A stretch of DNA of 64,000 nucleotides from Candidatus Contendibacter sp. (GTDB lineage: Bacteria; Pseudomonadota; Gammaproteobacteria; Competibacterales; Competibacteraceae): positions 23,054-87,053 of the forward strand of contig JARSSO010000031.1 of the NCBI GenBank assembly GCA_029624765.1, in the 5' to 3' direction. The notes under the pieces are model-generated. The model made no database searches. It was not told where the DNA came from and worked only from the letters and a program-made list of their open reading frames with translations. Shown piece by piece: positions 17,553 to 35,433 of this stretch (the stretch's first letter is position 1; every line of letters begins with the position of its first letter). The position numbers and the translations under genes were made by a program.

Positions 17553-18488
17553 TTACGTTGGTTGGAACCCGGAACGGGGCATCGGTTCGCCGGGGCCGTC
17601 GCGCAGCCGACAATCGAACAGCACGTCCTCACCCATGAGGTAGCGGCGATGGCGGGGCCGCAGACCCTGGGATAGATCGGCGATAGCCGGCAGCGTGACG
17701 CCAGGCCGACCAGAGCCGATGATCAACGGCGCGACGGTGATTTGCAGCCGGTCCAGCAACCCCTGTTCCAAAAACGCCGAGACGGTCAGGCCGCCGCCCT
17801 CGATGAAAATGGCGAACAACCGGCGTTCCCACAACCTCTGCAACAACGCCCGCGGGTTAAGCCTGGAGCCTTGCATCGGCACGCCGACGAGTTCCGCTTC
17901 CCCCGGCGCGGGTTGGTCGATTCGCCCCTCGGCGCAAACCAGCAGGGTCGGCGCGGTTCGGTCGTGGAACAGGCCATGGTCGGCGGCGAGCCGGCGGCGG
18001 GGATCGAGAACGACCCGTACCGGATGCGGGCCGACCACCCGGCGGGTCGTCAGTTGCGGATCGTCGCATTCCACCGTGCCCGCGCCCACCACGACGGCGT
18101 CGCAGACCGCCCGCATCCGGTGCAAGTGGGTCAGGTTCTCGGGACCGGTCACGTAGCGGGACACTCCGTTGGCGGTGGCGATGCGCCCATCCAGGCTTTG
18201 CCCGAGGTGCGCCACCGTCAAAGGCCGGCCGGGGCCGGCCAGCGCCATGGGCAGGTAGAGGTCCAGCAGTTCCGCGCTGGCGGCGGCCAGCGGCGTTCGG
18301 GCGGTCCAGGCCGCGTCGGCGGCGATCTCCAGCAATGCGGCGGGATCGGCGGCGGGCGTCACCGCCGGCTGACCGTCGGGGTCCAGGCGCAGGCCGCAGC
18401 GCGCGGGGACCGTCGCCGCCTCCCGAACGTGGCGGCGCAGCGCCAGCAGCAACGACCAGACCCGATCCGGCGCCAGGGTGGGAGTCAT
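17553..18488 (-). CDS. RibD C-terminal (pyrimidine reductase)-like protein
   Basis: 311 residues. The N-terminal 90 residues are not recognised. Residues about 90-300 match the RibD reductase/DHFR-like domain: LTVAHLGQSLDGRIATANG, then LHRMRAVCDAVVVGAGTVE, VRVVLDPRRRL, FIEGGGLTVSAFLEQGLLD and LIIGSGRPGV. In riboflavin synthesis this domain reduces the ribosyl side chain with NADPH, but stand-alone members without a deaminase domain act in other pathways. There is no other rib gene nearby, and the gene overlaps fkbM by 4 bp. A secondary-metabolite or folate/flavin-like reductase role is possible. Confidence 0.82.
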   Translation of the reverse strand: MTPTLAPDRVWSLLLALRRHVREAATVPARCGLRLDPDGQPAVTPAADPAALLEIAADAAWTARTPLAAASAELLDLYLPMALAGPGRPLTVAHLGQSLDGRIATANGVSRYVTGPENLTHLHRMRAVCDAVVVGAGTVECDDPQLTTRRVVGPHPVRVVLDPRRRLAADHGLFHDRTAPTLLVCAEGRIDQPAPGEAELVGVPMQGSRLNPRALLQRLWERRLFAIFIEGGGLTVSAFLEQGLLDRLQITVAPLIIGSGRPGVTLPAIADLSQGLRPRHRRYLMGEDVLFDCRLRDGPGEPMPRSGFQPT

Positions 18489-19243
18489 GCCGTCCGCAAC
18501 CGGGCGTAAAGGTCGCCGGAATCACCCAGCCCGGCGAGCGTATCGAGCCAGGCCAGGCAGGCATCGGCGTTGAGCCAGGCCGGAGCGCGCAGGCGCTGTG
18601 CCTCGCCCACCGATCCGTTGAATTCGTAGGGTCCCAGCGTCGCCAGATACGCCACGCAAGCCCGCGCCGCGTCCAGATCGACCCGCAGATATTCGAAGGA
18701 CAGGGCTCGAATGGGCTGGGTCAATCCTTTCAACACGTTCAGTTCATAGCCCTCCACGTCGATCTTGCAGAATGCCGGCGGGCCGTGCGCGGCGATCAGT
18801 TGATCCAGGGTGGTGATCGGCACGGATACGGCGGTGTCCCAGCGCACCCGCTTGAAACCGCGCTCCCGTTGCATCGCCGCGATCCAGGCCGGCGACAGGC
18901 TGCTCACGGTGGGAGTACGGGCGCTGAGGAGCAGCCTGGCCACGCCGGGCGCGGCGCCGACCGCCTGTTCGATCAGGGTGATGCGAGGATTACGGACGAA
19001 CCAGCGGCGCAGCAGGGCCATGCAATGCGGTTGCGGCTCCACCGCCACGATCCGCGCGCCCAGCGGCAGCCAGGCCCGCAGCCGGCTGCCGACGTGCGCC
19101 CCGATGTCGAAGCAGAGATCGCCGGGTCGGATGAAAGTGGCGTAGAACCGGGTCAACCGACGCCGGCGCAGCGGAATGCCATGGTACATCAGCACCGAGC
19201 GCCACAGTCCCAGTCGGCGCGCCCAACGATTTTGAAACGTCAT
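18485..19243 (-). CDS. FkbM family SAM-dependent methyltransferase
   Basis: 252 residues. The SAM-binding motif FIRPGDLCFDIGAHVGS is followed by ARIVAVEPQPHCMALLRRW and, later, CKIDVEGYELNVLKGL, the signature of the FkbM family (O-methyltransferases acting on sugars, polyketides and other small molecules). The substrate cannot be told from the sequence. The gene begins 6 bp after a 50-residue membrane-peptide gene and overlaps the RibD-like gene by ATGA. Confidence 0.9.
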   Translation of the reverse strand: MTFQNRWARRLGLWRSVLMYHGIPLRRRRLTRFYATFIRPGDLCFDIGAHVGSRLRAWLPLGARIVAVEPQPHCMALLRRWFVRNPRITLIEQAVGAAPGVARLLLSARTPTVSSLSPAWIAAMQRERGFKRVRWDTAVSVPITTLDQLIAAHGPPAFCKIDVEGYELNVLKGLTQPIRALSFEYLRVDLDAARACVAYLATLGPYEFNGSVGEAQRLRAPAWLNADACLAWLDTLAGLGDSGDLYARLRTA

Positions 19244-19249
19244 GGTCGG

Positions 19250-19402
19250 CTACACGAAGGTGAACAGGAGGGTGGCGAGAAAACCGGCGATGGTGGCCAG
19301 CCCAACGGCCGGCCCGCCGGCTTCACCCCAGTTCGGCCGGGGAATGGCGTGGCCGAAGCCGCTGGCGGTCGCGCGGCGTGACGGGTGACGTTCGGTGACC
19401 AT
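19250..19402 (-). CDS. 50-residue single-pass membrane peptide, unknown
   Basis: This is a short frame with a good GAGGA ribosome site 9 bases before its ATG at 19402. The peptide has a basic, Ser/Thr-rich N-terminal 20 residues, the segment [17 protein letters not shown], and a C-terminal hydrophobic stretch [14 protein letters not shown] that is long enough to enter the membrane. The stop is 6 bp before the fkbM start, so it is probably the first gene of that operon. I do not recognise the family. The strong ribosome site and the operon position argue that it is translated. Confidence 0.6.
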   Translation of the reverse strand: MVTERHPSRRATASGFGHAIPRPNWGEAGGPAVGLATIAGFLATLLFTFV

Positions 19403-19585
19403 CGACCGATTCCTCTTCGGTTACTGACGAACAGTATAACGGCGCGCACCGTTCGACGGATGGGGGGCTTTGGTTCGTATCTTTCGAAAGGTGGATTGCG
19501 CGCGCTGATGAAATCTTTAATCATTGAAATCGTTCCGACCGCGTTGCTCCGCCAGGGGACGGAGGGTGAGGGGGCATACCCAATT

Positions 19586-24450
<4,865 letters not shown>

Positions 24451-24454
<4 letters not shown>

Positions 24455-26496
24455 TGGGAAACACCGAACTGCTGCTGCTCGTCGACGACGACGTGGACAA
24501 CCTGAAGATATTATCCGGCCTGCTGAAGCGCGAGTATCGGATCAAGGTGGCGCGTGGCGGTCGCGAGGCGCTGCGTCTGGCCGAGGGAGAACCGACCCCC
24601 GATCTGATCCTGCTGGACGTGATAATGCCGGAGATGGATGGCTATACGGTCTGCGAGCGTCTCAAGTCCAATCCCCGGACCCGGGATGTTCCGGTCATCT
24701 TTCTGACCGGCAAGACCGAGGCCGAGGACGAGGCACGGGGATTCCAGGCCGGCGCGGTGGATTACGTCGCCAAACCCGTCAATCCACCGGTGCTCTGGGC
24801 CCGGGTAAAGGCGCAACTGGCCTTGGCGGCGCAACTTCGGCATGCGCGCGAGGAACTGAGCGAGGCCGATCATCGGATCAGCCGGGTCACGGACGAGCGG
24901 GACCGGATCGAAATCCGGCGGCGGCGGCTGTACGAGCAGCAGCAGGCGTTGCTGGCGATCGCTCGGGCGGCGCTGCTCGATCTCTCCCTGGAAAACTATC
25001 TCGGGATCGTCCTGGAGGTGTTGGAGGCGGTGCCTTGGCTCAAGGTCGACGCGCGCGGGATGCTCTTCCTGACCAACCGCAAGGGCGAGTTGATCCAGGT
25101 CGCCCAACGCGGCTTGGGCGAAGCGCAACGCCCGGCCCGCGCCAAGGCGCTGGCGGGTTCTTGCGTCTGCGACCGGGCCCGCGTGGAGATGAAACCGCTG
25201 TTCTTTTCCCGATTGAGCGACTGTCTCGGCAACCGCTTGCAAGTGGACGCGGACGATGCCGGTTGCCATGCCCTGCCGCTGATCGAGGGAAATCGCGTTT
25301 ATGGAGTCTTGGCCATTCTTTCGCCACCGGAAGCCCAGCCTGTGGAAGAAACTTCCCAGTTCATGGCGGACGTGGCGGACATCTTCACCAACCTCGTCAG
25401 GCGCCGGCAAATGGAAGAGACGATGCGGATCAGCCGGCTGGAAGTCCAGATGGCCCGCAACGAGATCGTCCAAAAGCTTGGCGTCGCGGCCGAATTCCGG
25501 GATGTGGAGACCGGCCTGCACGTTTTGCGCATGAGTCAATACGCGCGGGTGGTCGCGCGGGTCCTGGGTTGCGACGAAGCGACCTGCGCGTTGATCGAAC
25601 TGGCCGCGCCCATGCACGACGTGGGCAAGATTGGGATCGAGGATCGGATTCTCAGAAAGCCGGGCAAACTGACCGATGAGGAATTCGCGGCCATGAAGCA
25701 ACATCCCATCATCGGCGGCCGAATCCTGGAGGGGGACGATCCGCTGATCCGGATGGGGCGGGAAATCGCCTTGACCCATCACGAGAAGTGGGATGGCAGC
25801 GGATATCCCAACGGTCTGAGCGGAGAAGAGATTCCTTTCTCCGGCCGGGTCTGCGCGGTGGCGGACGTGTTCGACGCCTTGACCACCAAACGGCCGTACA
25901 AGGAGGCATGGCCGTTGGAGAAGGCCATGGCGTTGATCGTGGATGGAGCGGGCAAGGCGTTCGACCCGAAGGTGGTCGCGGCTTTTCAAAAGGCCCTGCC
26001 GGAGATTTTGGCGATCAAGGTCCGGTACCAGGATGACGCCATCAATCCCGGGGACGTGTTGCCGGCGCCGAGCGCCCACGCCAACGGGAACGTTTGGCTT
26101 CCCTGGCGGGACAGCTATTCGGTGGGGATCGACATCATCGACGAACACCATCGCTACCTGCTCGACTGGACGAACCGGGTTTACCAGGCTGTCCACGAAA
26201 GCGCGGGGACGGTCGAGATCGCCAAGGCCCTGTTTGCCTTGGAGCAATACGCGCGGATTCACTTCAGGGCCGAGGAGCGTCTGATGGCGGCCCATGACCA
26301 CGCCGGATTGGAGTTGGAGCAACACCGCCGACAGCATCGGTCCTTCGAAACGGAACTGCGCGAGCTGCGCGAGGAAATCGGCCACAATCCCTTCGTGGTC
26401 GGGATGGGCATGGTGGAGTATCTGCGCGACTGGTTGTTCAGTCATATCCTCGATACCGACAAGCAAAGTCTTGCGAAGCTTGCCGATCTGGCGTGA
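24451..26496 (+). CDS. Response regulator: REC-GAF-like-HD-GYP-hemerythrin
   Basis: 681 residues. The receiver has Asp56 in [17 protein letters not shown] coiled coil and a GAF-like sensor region (about 170-330) follow, then an HD-GYP cyclic-di-GMP phosphodiesterase domain with His389-Asp390 ([12 protein letters not shown]) and [11 protein letters not shown] (His443-His444). The C-terminal 120 residues are a bacteriohemerythrin ([30 protein letters not shown]), a di-iron oxygen-binding helical bundle. The start ATG overlaps the kinase stop (ATGA), so the kinase and this output protein are made together. The likely role is lowering cyclic-di-GMP in response to a periplasmic ligand, gated by oxygen; the ligand is unknown. 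Confidence 0.93.
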
Positions 26497-26653
26497 TGGC
26501 GTGCATGGTTTGGCTGAAAAGGGGGCCTCACCTCCGCTCTTCGCCCGTCGGCGGACATTGGAGTTTCCCTACGGTCTTTGTAAGCGTTCAGACCCCTCCT
26601 TCGCACCCTTGTTGAGCCGATTGGCGGGATGAATTGGTCCGCCACCCTGCCCG

Positions 26654-28060
<1,407 letters not shown>

Positions 28061-28157
28061 CGGAAAGGTCGCCTGGAGAGAAAAGGGGATGGTTGCCAGT
28101 CCCGGCCAGAGAGATAATGTCCGACCTCATTCTATCATCGGCGAAGCGGGCGCACCC

Positions 28158-29396
<1,239 letters not shown>

Positions 29397-29422
29397 AGCG
29401 CCAGGTTGCGAGGTGACGAACC

Positions 29423-29965
29423 ATGTCGCTGCGGGATGAATTGCTGAAAGCCGGATTGGTGTCGGCGGACAAGGCTAAAAAGCTGGACTCCGATGGCCGT
29501 AAGCAGGATCACCAGCGCAAGAAGAACCAGGCGCTGGCTGCGGGGGAGGCGGCGCGACAAGCGGAAGCGCGGCGGCAAGCCGAAGCCGAAGCCGTCCGCA
29601 AGCGCGAACAGGATCGCCGGCTGAACCTGGAGCGCGAGGCCGGGAAAAAGCAGCGGGAATTAGCCGCCCGTGCTCGTCAGTTGATCGACGGCCATCGGCT
29701 GAACGATACGCAAGCCGAAATCCTCTACAACTTTCTCGATAGCGATGGCCACTGGATCCGCGCTATTCGGGTCACGCCGGCCCAACGCAAGGGATTGGCG
29801 ATGGGGCGATTGGCGATCCTGCGCGGCGACCGCGACGAATTCGATTTTCCGCTGACGCCGCGTGAAACCGCCATCAAGTTGAAAGAATTCGCGCCGAATC
29901 GGGTAATGGTGCTGCATCCCGAAAGCGATGGTTTCGAGACCGGGGAGGAGGAAAACTTGCCCTGA
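29423..29965 (+). CDS. DUF2058 (YaiL-like) nucleoprotein
   Basis: 180 residues. The start SLRDELLKAGLVSADKAKKL is diagnostic of DUF2058. A long charged coiled coil (about 25-90, rich in Arg, Glu, Ala and Lys) follows, then the conserved end region LNDTQAEILYNFLDSDGHWI and FDFPLTPRETAIKLKEFAPN. YaiL-type proteins are annotated as polynucleotide-associated; the molecular role is not established. It is 26 bp after serA and probably co-transcribed. Confidence 0.88.
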   Translation: MSLRDELLKAGLVSADKAKKLDSDGRKQDHQRKKNQALAAGEAARQAEARRQAEAEAVRKREQDRRLNLEREAGKKQRELAARARQLIDGHRLNDTQAEILYNFLDSDGHWIRAIRVTPAQRKGLAMGRLAILRGDRDEFDFPLTPRETAIKLKEFAPNRVMVLHPESDGFETGEEENLP

Positions 29966-30094
29966 AAAGCAGGATGGTTCCATGTTTATACCGATAAATA
30001 CCCGTTTTTATATCATCATCTCAAACATGCAATCGCTTAACTACCTGAGGCTCGCTTGAGTCCGTAACTTCGCGTGGCGACAAAGATTTTTCGC

Positions 30095-31213
30095 TCAGAT
30101 ACCGTCCCCATCACCACTCCACTGGTACGCTGGAATAGCAGCTTTGGGGTTGTCGTGCAGGAAAACCCGCACCTGACGTGGCTTGACGAACACCAGATCA
30201 CCGATTTGCAACGGGTCGGCGGCGTAACGCTCACGGGTCATTTCCACCTCGGCGATTTCGCCGTCCGGTGACTGGATCAATTCCAGCCGGACCAGCGATC
30301 CCAACAGGGACACCCGGCTGATCGTGGCCGTCAGGGTAGTGTCGCCATCCTCGGGCTCGCGCAGCAGATCGATATCGTGGGGCCGAACGTAGGCCATGGC
30401 CGGGGCGTGCTCGGTATCACCGTACTCGGGCACCCGCACCCGCAGCCCACCGACCCGCGCCCAGCCGGCATGAACCCGACTGTGGAACAGGTTGATGTTA
30501 CCAAGAAACTGATACACGAAGGGGGTAGCCGGGGCATCGTAAACCTCCTGGGGCGAACCAATCTGCTCGATACGGCCGTGATTCATGACCACAATCCGGT
30601 CGGCCACTTCCAAAGCTTCCTCCTGATCGTGAGTAACGAACACGCTGGTGATATGCAACTCGTCGTGCAGGCGACGCAGCCAGCGGCGCAGTTCCTTGCG
30701 CACCTTGGTATCCAGCGCGCCGAACGGTTCGTCGAGCAGCAACACTTGCGGCTCCACCGCCAGCGCCCGGGCCAAGGCAATGCGCTGGCGTTGACCGCCG
30801 GACAATTGGCTGGGATAGCGGTTGGCCAGCCATCCCATCTGCACCAGGTCCAGTAAGGCGCTCACCTTGGCCCGGATGGCGGCCTCGGGCGGGCGAACGG
30901 CGCGCGGACGCACCCGCAGGCCAAAGGCGATGTTCTCGAACACGGTCATGTGCTGGAACAATGCGTAATGCTGGAACACGAAACCGACCCCACGTTCCCG
31001 GACATGGCGCCGGGTGGCGTCCTCGCCGTCGAACAGCACTCGGCCACGATCGGCGGTTTCCAAGCCGGCGATGATGCGCAGCAAGGTGGTTTTGCCGCAG
31101 CCGGACGGGCCGAGCAGGGCGACCAACTGACCGGGTGGAATGGTCAGGTCAACATGATCGAGGGCGACGAACGCACCAAAGCATTTGTGCAATTGTTGAA
31201 TTTCAATGCTCAC
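30095..31213 (-). CDS. cysA: Sulfate/thiosulfate ABC transporter ATPase CysA
   Basis: 372 residues. Walker A is [13 protein letters not shown], the signature is [15 protein letters not shown], Walker B is [11 protein letters not shown], and a C-terminal TOBE-like domain follows from about residue 240. It powers sulfate uptake with CysT and CysW. The GTG start at 31213 overlaps the cysW stop (GTGA); the frame continues upstream only as an antisense-like extension through cysW and should not be used. It is the last gene of the cluster and converges on the DUF2058 gene. No sbp or cysP binding protein is in the window. Confidence 0.94.
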   Translation of the reverse strand: MSIEIQQLHKCFGAFVALDHVDLTIPPGQLVALLGPSGCGKTTLLRIIAGLETADRGRVLFDGEDATRRHVRERGVGFVFQHYALFQHMTVFENIAFGLRVRPRAVRPPEAAIRAKVSALLDLVQMGWLANRYPSQLSGGQRQRIALARALAVEPQVLLLDEPFGALDTKVRKELRRWLRRLHDELHITSVFVTHDQEEALEVADRIVVMNHGRIEQIGSPQEVYDAPATPFVYQFLGNINLFHSRVHAGWARVGGLRVRVPEYGDTEHAPAMAYVRPHDIDLLREPEDGDTTLTATISRVSLLGSLVRLELIQSPDGEIAEVEMTRERYAADPLQIGDLVFVKPRQVRVFLHDNPKAAIPAYQWSGDGDGI

Positions 31214-32088
31214 GACGAGGTTTCCATGGCCAAGGCGGAACGCCGTTGCCGGAGGGCGCGGCGCTCGATCAGGGCCTTGAACGCCAGCATGACCAAGGCC
31301 AGGAAAGTCAGCAGCGAGGCGCAGGCGAAGGCGGCGGCGAACTGATATTCGTTGTAAAGAATCTCCACATGCAGCGGCAGGGTATTGGTCAAGCCGCGAA
31401 TGTGGCCGGACACCACCGACACGGCGCCAAACTCGCCCATGGCGCGGGCTGTGCAAAGCACCACGCCGTAGAGCAGGCCCCACCGAATGTTGGGGAGGGT
31501 GATCCGCCAGAAGGTCAGCCAGCCGTCGGCGCCCAGCACCAGGGCGGCTTCCTCCTCGTCGGTGCCTTGGGCCTGCATCAGCGGAATCAGTTCGCGGGCG
31601 ATGAACGGCACGGTGACGAACACCGTGGCCAGCACGATGCCGGGCACGGCGAAGATGATCTTGATGTCGTGCGCGCCCAGCCATGGTCCTAGCCAACCCT
31701 GGGCACCGAACAGGAGCACATAGATCATGCCGGCGATGACGGGCGAGACCGCGAACGGCAGGTCGATCAGGGTGATCAGCACACTTTTGCCACGAAACTC
31801 GAACTTGGCGATGGCCCAGGCGGCGGTAACGCCGAACGCCATGTTCAGCGGCACGGCGAACACGACGCTGAGCAGGGTGAGCCGGATCGCGGCCAGCGCG
31901 TAGGGATCGGCGATCGCGGCCAGGTAGACGCCGATGCCCTTGCGCAGGGCTTCGTAAAATACCGCCGCCAGTGGCACGAACAGGAACAGCGTCAGGAAAG
32001 TCAACGCCACGGTCACCAGCGCCACGCGGACGAAACGAGGCTCGGTGGTGGCGGCAGAAACCGGATCACGGGGGGCGGAATCGCTCAC
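31210..32088 (-). CDS. cysW: Sulfate transporter permease CysW
   Basis: 292 residues with about six membrane helices, beginning with [20 protein letters not shown]. The conserved permease loop [21 protein letters not shown] and the [20 protein letters not shown] region identify CysW rather than ModB. The GTG start at 32088 overlaps the cysT stop, and its own stop overlaps cysA, so the three genes are chained by GTGA junctions. Confidence 0.94.
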   Translation of the reverse strand: MSDSAPRDPVSAATTEPRFVRVALVTVALTFLTLFLFVPLAAVFYEALRKGIGVYLAAIADPYALAAIRLTLLSVVFAVPLNMAFGVTAAWAIAKFEFRGKSVLITLIDLPFAVSPVIAGMIYVLLFGAQGWLGPWLGAHDIKIIFAVPGIVLATVFVTVPFIARELIPLMQAQGTDEEEAALVLGADGWLTFWRITLPNIRWGLLYGVVLCTARAMGEFGAVSVVSGHIRGLTNTLPLHVEILYNEYQFAAAFACASLLTFLALVMLAFKALIERRALRQRRSALAMETSS

Positions 32089-32930
32089 GCCGCCACCTCC
32101 CCGCTGCTCCGGGCCTGGCTTGAGCGTTGGAGCAGATTGATCAGCAGCAACAGGATGAACGAGATGATCAGCATGACTACCGACACCGCCGCCGCGCCGC
32201 CGTAGTCGTATTGCTCCAGTTTGCCGACAATCAGCAGTGGGGTGATCTCCGACACCATCGGCAGATTGCCGGCGATGAAGATGACCGATCCGTATTCGCC
32301 GATGGCGCGGGCGAAGGCCAGGGTGAAGCCGGTCAGCAGCGCCGGGCGAACCGCCGGGAAAATGACGCGCCGGAAAATTTGCCAGCGGCCCGCCCCCAGG
32401 CTGGCGGCGGCCTCCTCGACCTCGGCCTCCAGGTCTTCAAGCACCGGCTGCACGGTGCGCACCACGAATGGCAGGCTGATGAAGACCAGGGCCACGATCA
32501 CCCCCAGCGGCGTAAAGGCGATCTTGATCCCGAACGGTTTGAGGTACTGGCCGATCCAGCCGTTGCTGGAATAGAGCGTGGCCAGGGTGATGCCAGCCAC
32601 CGCCGTGGGTAGAGCGAACGGTAAATCCACCAGGGCGTCCACCAGGCGCTGACCGGGAAATCGGTAGCGCACCAACACCCAGGCTACGATCAGGCCGAAG
32701 ACGGTGTTGAAAGCGGCGGCCAGGAAAGCGGCGCCGAAGGTCAGCCGATACGAGGCGATGACCCGGGGCGCGGCGACCGCTTGCCAGAATTGATCCCAGC
32801 TCAGGTCAAGCGCGCGTAGAAAGGCCATCGTCAGGGGGATCAGCACGATCAGGCTCAGATAGCCGACGGCGAAACCGAGCGTCAAGCCGAAACCCGGCAA
32901 TACGCTGGGGTGGCGAAACCGTGGCGTCAT
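32085..32930 (-). CDS. cysT: Sulfate transporter permease CysT (CysU)
   Basis: 281 residues. Visible are the first helix [20 protein letters not shown], the conserved [18 protein letters not shown], the coupling loop [21 protein letters not shown] and [19 protein letters not shown]. It forms the sulfate channel with CysW. It is the first gene of the operon; an AT-rich region with a recognisable promoter lies about 160 bp upstream. The usual regulator CysB is encoded 4 kb away. Confidence 0.94.
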   Translation of the reverse strand: MTPRFRHPSVLPGFGLTLGFAVGYLSLIVLIPLTMAFLRALDLSWDQFWQAVAAPRVIASYRLTFGAAFLAAAFNTVFGLIVAWVLVRYRFPGQRLVDALVDLPFALPTAVAGITLATLYSSNGWIGQYLKPFGIKIAFTPLGVIVALVFISLPFVVRTVQPVLEDLEAEVEEAAASLGAGRWQIFRRVIFPAVRPALLTGFTLAFARAIGEYGSVIFIAGNLPMVSEITPLLIVGKLEQYDYGGAAAVSVVMLIISFILLLLINLLQRSSQARSSGEVAA

Positions 32931-33092
32931 GCGCGGCGATCCGTGCGATCCGCGCTTGGAAACGCCGTCGTCGAAGCTACCGCGACAAGGGGCGAAAGGG
33001 CGCGCGCCATTGAAACTCCATCGACAGTGATCAAAAACAATGTCCGGCGCTGGAGGATGCTCCGGGCCGGACGGTGGGCAACCATGGACGGC

Positions 33093-33120
33093 ATGATAAA
33101 TAATAAAAAAGAATATTCAA
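33093..33120 (-). promoter_or_regulatory. Predicted promoter of cysTWA
   Basis: On the minus strand, TTGAAT (33115-33120) and TATCAT (33093-33098) are separated by 16 bp, a fair sigma-70 match in a strikingly AT-rich patch (about 33090-33155) inside an otherwise GC-rich genome. The motif ATTCAAT (+ strand) occurs twice, at 33115-33121 and 33134-33140, 19 bp apart. The second copy lies just upstream of the -35 box, a position suited to an activator such as CysB. No gene is present in 32931-33172. Confidence 0.5.
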
Positions 33121-33172
33121 TCTAATTATAAAGATTCAATATATATAAAAGAGATCGTTAGTGACGCAAGGC

Positions 33173-35311
33173 TCAATCTGAGCTGACCGGGACCAGGGCG
33201 AACACGGTTACGGCCCAGGGCTCCATCTGAAAATCACCGCCGACCTCGAGCAACAGCTCGCCCAGGGCCAGGCGTGGCTGAGCGGTGTTGAGCAGACAAC
33301 GCCAGTGGCTGGCGTCGCGTACCGCGGGGAGGCGAAACGGGACCACCATTGGGCCGGCATTGAAAATGACCAGCATGGCATTGTCGATTTCGGGATAGCC
33401 ATCGTCGGTGAAGTGCTCGCCGGCATCGCCGGCCAGTAACATGCCAAAACAGCGCGCCTTGGGTTCCTGCCAATGATAGTCGCTCATGGTGCCGCCGCCG
33501 GGGCTGATCCAGTCGATGTCGCGCAACCCATGGGGCTTGGAAATTTGCAGGCCGTGCATGAAACGGGACCGACGCAGCACCGGGTGTTCCTGGCGCAGGT
33601 TGATCAGACGGCGGACGAAATCGAGAAACTCCTTTTCCTCGGGGGGGATGGTCCAATTCAGCCAGTTGATATCGTTATCCTGGCAATAGGCGTTGTTGTT
33701 GCCGCGCTGGCTCCGGCCGAACTCGTCGCCGGCCAGCAGCATCGGCGTGCCCTGGGCCAGCAGCAGGGTGGCCAGCATGTTGCGACGCTGGCGCAGGCGC
33801 ATTTCCCGGATGGCCGGATCGGTGGTCGGTCCCTCGACCCCATGGTTGTTGCTGAAGTTGGACGGATGGCCATCGCGATTGTTTTCACCGTTGGCCTCGT
33901 TGTGGCGCTCGTTGTAGCTGACCAGATCGGCCAGGGTAAAACCGTCGTGGCTGGCGATGTAGTTGATCGTGGCCCACGGTCGCCGACCGTCGTGCTCGAA
34001 CAGATCACTGGAGGCGAGCAGATTGGGCGCCAGTTTGGACAACATGCCGTCGTCGCCCCGCCAGAACCGGCGCACCGTATCGCGGAAGCGGTCGTTCCAT
34101 TCGGCGGTGCCGGCGGGAAAACCGCCGAGCTGGTAACCACCGGGACCGATGTCCCACGGTTCGGCGATGATCTTGACACGCGACATGGCCGGGTCCTGGC
34201 GGATGGCGTCGAAAAAACCGCCGGCGCGATCGTAGCCATATTCTTCCCGAGCCAGGGTGACCGCCAGATCAAAACGAAAGCCGTCGACGTGCATTTCGTT
34301 GACCCAGTAGCGCAGGCTGTCCATCACCATTTGCAACACCCGGGGATGCATCAGGTTCAAGGTATTACCGCAACCGGTGTCGTTGATGTAATAGCGGCGG
34401 TCGTGGGGGAGGAGCCGGTAGTAGGAGGCGTTGTCGATGCCCTTGAAGCTGAGGGTCGGACCCATTTGGTCGCCCTCGGCGGTGTGGTTGTAGACCACGT
34501 CCAGCAGTACCTCGATGCCGGCGTCGTGCAGGCGTTTGGTCATGGTCTTGAACTCGACGAGATCGCCGCCGCTCAGGTAGCGCGGTTCCGGGGCGAAAAA
34601 GCACAGGGTGTTGTAGCCCCAGTAATTGCGCAATCCGCGGTCGGTCAGGAAACGGTCATCGACGAAGGCATGGACCGGCATCAATTCCACGGCGGTGATG
34701 CCAAGCGACCGGAGGTATTTGATGGTTTCGGGGTGAGCGATGCCGGCGAAAGTGCCGCGGAGGTGGTGAGGCACGCCTTCATGACGGATGGTGAAGCCAC
34801 GGACATGGGTTTCGTAGATCAGGGTCCGTGGCCAGGGGGTTTCGGGGGCGCGATCACCATCCCAGTTGAAGCGGGTATCCACTACCACGCATTTGAGCAT
34901 GTCGCGGGCGTTGTCGCGGGTATCGAACGACAGATCGGCGTCGCGATGGCCCACCTGGTAGCCGCAATGTTCGTCGCGCAGGTGCAGGGCGCCATAGAAT
35001 TGCTTGGCATAGGGGTCGAGCAGCAGTTTGTGGTGGTTGAAGCGATGGCCAATCTGCGGTTCGTAGGGTCCGGACACACGGTAGCCATACAGGGCGCCCG
35101 GCCACAACCCCGGTACATAGCCGTGCCAGACCTGGTCGGTATTCTCGATAAGGGCCAGACGTTCGATCTCGCGCTGGCCCGACGAATCGAACAGGCACAG
35201 TTCAACGCGCTCGGCATGAGCGGAAAACAACGCAAAATTGACGCCCTTGCCGTCCCAGGTAGCGCCGAGGGGATACGGATTGCCGGGCCATACACGAGCG
35301 CGGGCGGACAT
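33173..35311 (-). CDS. glgX: Glycogen debranching enzyme GlgX
   Basis: 712 residues, GH13 isoamylase type. The N-terminal CBM48 domain opens with VWPGNPYPLGATWDGKGVNF. Catalytic motifs are VDGFRFDLAVTLARE (nucleophile Asp), IIAEPWDIGPGGYQ (acid/base Glu) and YIASHDGFTLADLVSYNERH. The enzyme removes short limit-dextrin branches left by phosphorylase. The ATG at 35311 has an AGGAG site 7 bases upstream. It ends the minus-strand series that begins with glgB. The upstream region holds two interlocked inverted repeats. Confidence 0.96.
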   Translation of the reverse strand: MSARARVWPGNPYPLGATWDGKGVNFALFSAHAERVELCLFDSSGQREIERLALIENTDQVWHGYVPGLWPGALYGYRVSGPYEPQIGHRFNHHKLLLDPYAKQFYGALHLRDEHCGYQVGHRDADLSFDTRDNARDMLKCVVVDTRFNWDGDRAPETPWPRTLIYETHVRGFTIRHEGVPHHLRGTFAGIAHPETIKYLRSLGITAVELMPVHAFVDDRFLTDRGLRNYWGYNTLCFFAPEPRYLSGGDLVEFKTMTKRLHDAGIEVLLDVVYNHTAEGDQMGPTLSFKGIDNASYYRLLPHDRRYYINDTGCGNTLNLMHPRVLQMVMDSLRYWVNEMHVDGFRFDLAVTLAREEYGYDRAGGFFDAIRQDPAMSRVKIIAEPWDIGPGGYQLGGFPAGTAEWNDRFRDTVRRFWRGDDGMLSKLAPNLLASSDLFEHDGRRPWATINYIASHDGFTLADLVSYNERHNEANGENNRDGHPSNFSNNHGVEGPTTDPAIREMRLRQRRNMLATLLLAQGTPMLLAGDEFGRSQRGNNNAYCQDNDINWLNWTIPPEEKEFLDFVRRLINLRQEHPVLRRSRFMHGLQISKPHGLRDIDWISPGGGTMSDYHWQEPKARCFGMLLAGDAGEHFTDDGYPEIDNAMLVIFNAGPMVVPFRLPAVRDASHWRCLLNTAQPRLALGELLLEVGGDFQMEPWAVTVFALVPVSSD

Positions 35312-35349
35312 GAGCAGTCTCCTAAGTGGGGTAAATTATTTTTGAAGGG

Positions 35350-35411
35350 ATCGTTTACTTGGAAATTTTAAACGATATCGGTGACAAGCAGCGGACATTG
35401 ATATTCCAAGT
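35350..35411 (-). promoter_or_regulatory. Two interlocked inverted repeats upstream of glgX
   Basis: ATCGTTTA (35350-35357) pairs with TAAACGAT (35369-35376). ACTTGGAA (35357-35364) pairs with TTCCAAGT (35404-35411). Both have 8-bp perfect arms, and the second repeat starts inside the first, so the RNA forms would exclude each other. They lie 39-100 bp before the glgX start in an AT-rich gap. They may be operator sites or a leader switch; the role is inferred. Confidence 0.4.
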
Positions 35412-35433
35412 TTTTATACCATCATCTATTTTT

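Noticed and set aside
31214..31696. Upstream extension of the cysA frame
   Set aside because: It lies inside cysW in another frame and is Arg-rich noise; the GTG at 31213 gives the true start.
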